Assembly (NCBI GenBank): GCA_963704835.1
Contig: CAVPHW010000004.1
Coordinates: 1-64,000, forward strand
Reading direction: 5' to 3'
DNA from: GCA-2746605 sp963704835
GTDB taxonomy: Bacteria; Bacteroidota; Ignavibacteria; Ignavibacteriales; Melioribacteraceae
DNA length: 64,000 bases
Shown here: positions 63,108-64,000 of the stretch, one piece after another
Layout: every line of letters begins with the position of its first letter
Numbering within the stretch: position 1 is the first letter of the stretch
Notes under the pieces: model-generated
What the model saw: the letters and a program-made list of their open reading frames with translations, nothing else
Told to the model about the DNA's origin: nothing
The model's database searches: none
Made by a program: the position numbers and the translations under genes

Positions 63108-63358
63108 TGCAGCAATAATTGATTCAATTGGAAAGAAGAAAGCTCCGGGAAGCAATGTTGCTGGAAGAGGAAATGTTTTAGTTTTCCCGGATTTGCAAGC
63201 CGGAAATATTGGTTATAAAATTGCTCAAAGATTAGGTGGAGCTGAAGCAGTTGGTCCGGTTGTACAAGGATTAAAAAAACCACTTATTCGATTTAAGTCG
63301 CGGTTGCAGTGTTGATGATATTGTTAATACTTCTGCAATTGCTGCTTTGATGGCTTAG
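63098..63358 (+). CDS. pta: Phosphate acetyltransferase, C-terminal part (second frameshift inside)
   Basis: This continues pta: LQFDAAIIDSIGKKKAPGSNVAGRGNVLVFPDLQAGNIGYKIAQRLGGAEAVGPVVQGLKKPLI. That frame stops at 63313, but removing C63289 gives IDLSRGCSVDDIVNTSAIAALMA to the stop at 63356, the conserved Pta end. So two single extra bases break this gene. Both conserved blocks are intact in sequence, which favours sequencing error. Confidence 0.9.
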
Positions 63359-63367
63359 TTATTATTT

Positions 63368-63418
63368 GCCAGGCACTTTAACTTGCCCACCGCTGGCGGG
63401 AAGTGCCCGGCTTTTTTT
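63368..63418 (+). terminator. Rho-independent terminator after pta
   Basis: GCCAGGCACTT (63368-63378) pairs with AAGTGCCCGGC (63401-63411) with one mismatch, enclosing a second imperfect GC-rich hairpin (CCCACC/GGCGGG), and is followed by seven Ts. Its position ten bases after 63358 supports that as the true pta end. Confidence 0.8.
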
Positions 63419-63459
63419 ATTTAGCAGAAATTATATAAATCTAATCTTTTAATTCTACT

Positions 63460-64000
63460 CTATTCATAATTTATTATTATGGATATTGTTCCTTGCGCTT
63501 CATAGCTTGTCAATTCATTGATTAAAATAGTATTATTAACATTTGAAACAAATTTATCGTAATCAACAAGTTTTGAAAGATATTGTGAAATATCCCCGGT
63601 GTATTCAAAAACAATCCCGGAAGTTCTATAATCTTCTGTTGTAAATGGTGCACCACTTCCAGCTGCCGAGTAGGTTCCTGACGAGTTATAAGTCAAACTA
63701 TTTTCAACCTGATCAAATTTATAATCAATTATTTTTGTGGGATTTTCATAATCATCAAGTGTTAATCCAATAGTAGTTCTATAGTGGGAATATTCACCTG
63801 TAGAATCTTGGGTAATTGTAAATGAATTACTCGATATTTGATGATTCCTATCCCAGATGAGTCCACTCATTCCCGTTTCATAAGTAGAGTACGTGGTTTC
63901 GTCTGGTGTGGTCCAGGTAAAATTACCGGTATATTGAATTGACATGTATATAAACTGAATAGTTTTTGCCGCTTTTACTTTTATTTTCATCTCATAACTT
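63460..64000 (-). CDS. Hypothetical protein, 5' truncated by the window edge
   Basis: The frame is open through the right edge, so an ATG at 63990 is probably internal. The visible ~180 residues are beta-rich with Thr/Ser/Tyr strands (SIQYTGNFTWTTPDETTYSTYE; SNSFTITQDSTGEYSHYRTTIGL; GTISIIINYE). No family is recognised. Composition suggests an exported or lipoprotein beta-sandwich. Confidence 0.5.
   Translation of the reverse strand, partial: SYEMKIKVKAAKTIQFIYMSIQYTGNFTWTTPDETTYSTYETGMSGLIWDRNHQISSNSFTITQDSTGEYSHYRTTIGLTLDDYENPTKIIDYKFDQVENSLTYNSSGTYSAAGSGAPFTTEDYRTSGIVFEYTGDISQYLSKLVDYDKFVSNVNNTILINELTSYEAQGTISIIINYE

Noticed and set aside
12524..63313. Programmed +1 frameshifting shared by several genes, since some stops sit in ATT/TTT-TAA contexts
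   Set aside because: In porV, the gluzincin gene and pta the conserved sequence resumes before the stop codon (GKFRSFD, THGLRANNPSVS, LQFDAA), so the shift is upstream of the stop and the contexts differ. Sequencing or mutational indels explain all cases better.

Overview
The window is a strongly AT-rich (roughly one third G+C by eye), densely coded bacterial segment. A type IX secretion system (T9SS) sortase and its PorV partner, T9SS C-terminal sorting domains, an ExbB/ExbD/TonB set, BshC (bacillithiol synthesis), EttA and several outer-membrane barrels point to the Bacteroidota/Chlorobiota side of the FCB group. Promoters that resemble the plain sigma-70 consensus and two BMC shell genes fit an Ignavibacteria-like (Melioribacter/Ignavibacterium-type) organism best. 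That placement is inference. No tRNA, rRNA, CRISPR array, prophage or insertion sequence was seen.

Layout. 0-4.5 kb: end of an outer-membrane receptor, an HU-TM-SPOR protein and exbB-exbD-tonB. 4.5-6.6 kb (minus): an NHL propeller protein and three small membrane proteins. 6.7-7.9 kb: nth and an HD hydrolase. 8.1-20.4 kb: a T9SS/cell-surface block with porU, porV, an M6-protease-like T9SS cargo that has lost its HEXXH motif, a gluzincin-propeller-barrel protein and a DUF5683 protein. 20.4-31.7 kb: housekeeping genes (der, CoA-disulfide-reductase-like, upp, TPR protein, relA/spoT, ruvX, ybbR-like, tmk, ctpA) interrupted by two tandem BMC shell genes with their own promoter. 31.9-37.6 kb: htpG, a polysaccharide deacetylase and a secreted GH16 enzyme with a T9SS tail. 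37.7-48.2 kb: an exonuclease/GIY-YIG fusion, ymdB-like, an orphan DNA methyltransferase, folD, a deoC with a long N-terminal extension, trmH, aroA and ettA. 48.2-50.6 kb (minus): bshC and an alpha/beta hydrolase. 50.7-58.2 kb: a tightly overlapping cluster of two radical SAM proteins, two membrane glycosyltransferases, a flippase-like protein, a polysaccharide deacetylase, an outer-membrane protein and an M50 protease. 58.4-64 kb: an anti-sigma-type ATPase, a large barrel, a beta-CASP nuclease, pta and the end of an unknown gene.

The most interesting material is (i) the BMC shell pair, one with a long tail ending in a basic helical module, together with DeoC carrying a ~66-residue N-terminal extension and Pta, which together suggest a deoxyribose-phosphate/acetaldehyde-type microcompartment whose genes are scattered; (ii) the radical SAM/glycosyltransferase cluster, which looks like a complete undescribed envelope-lipid or glycan pathway; (iii) the T9SS block with a protease-dead M6 protein and a protease-propeller-barrel fusion.

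Caution: at least eleven single-base frameshifts break otherwise well-conserved genes (porV, the M6-like gene, the gluzincin gene, a HicB-like gene, the flippase, one glycosyltransferase and pta). Nearly all are one extra base. This looks more like uncorrected sequencing error than decay, so broken genes are given as fragments with the likely join described.
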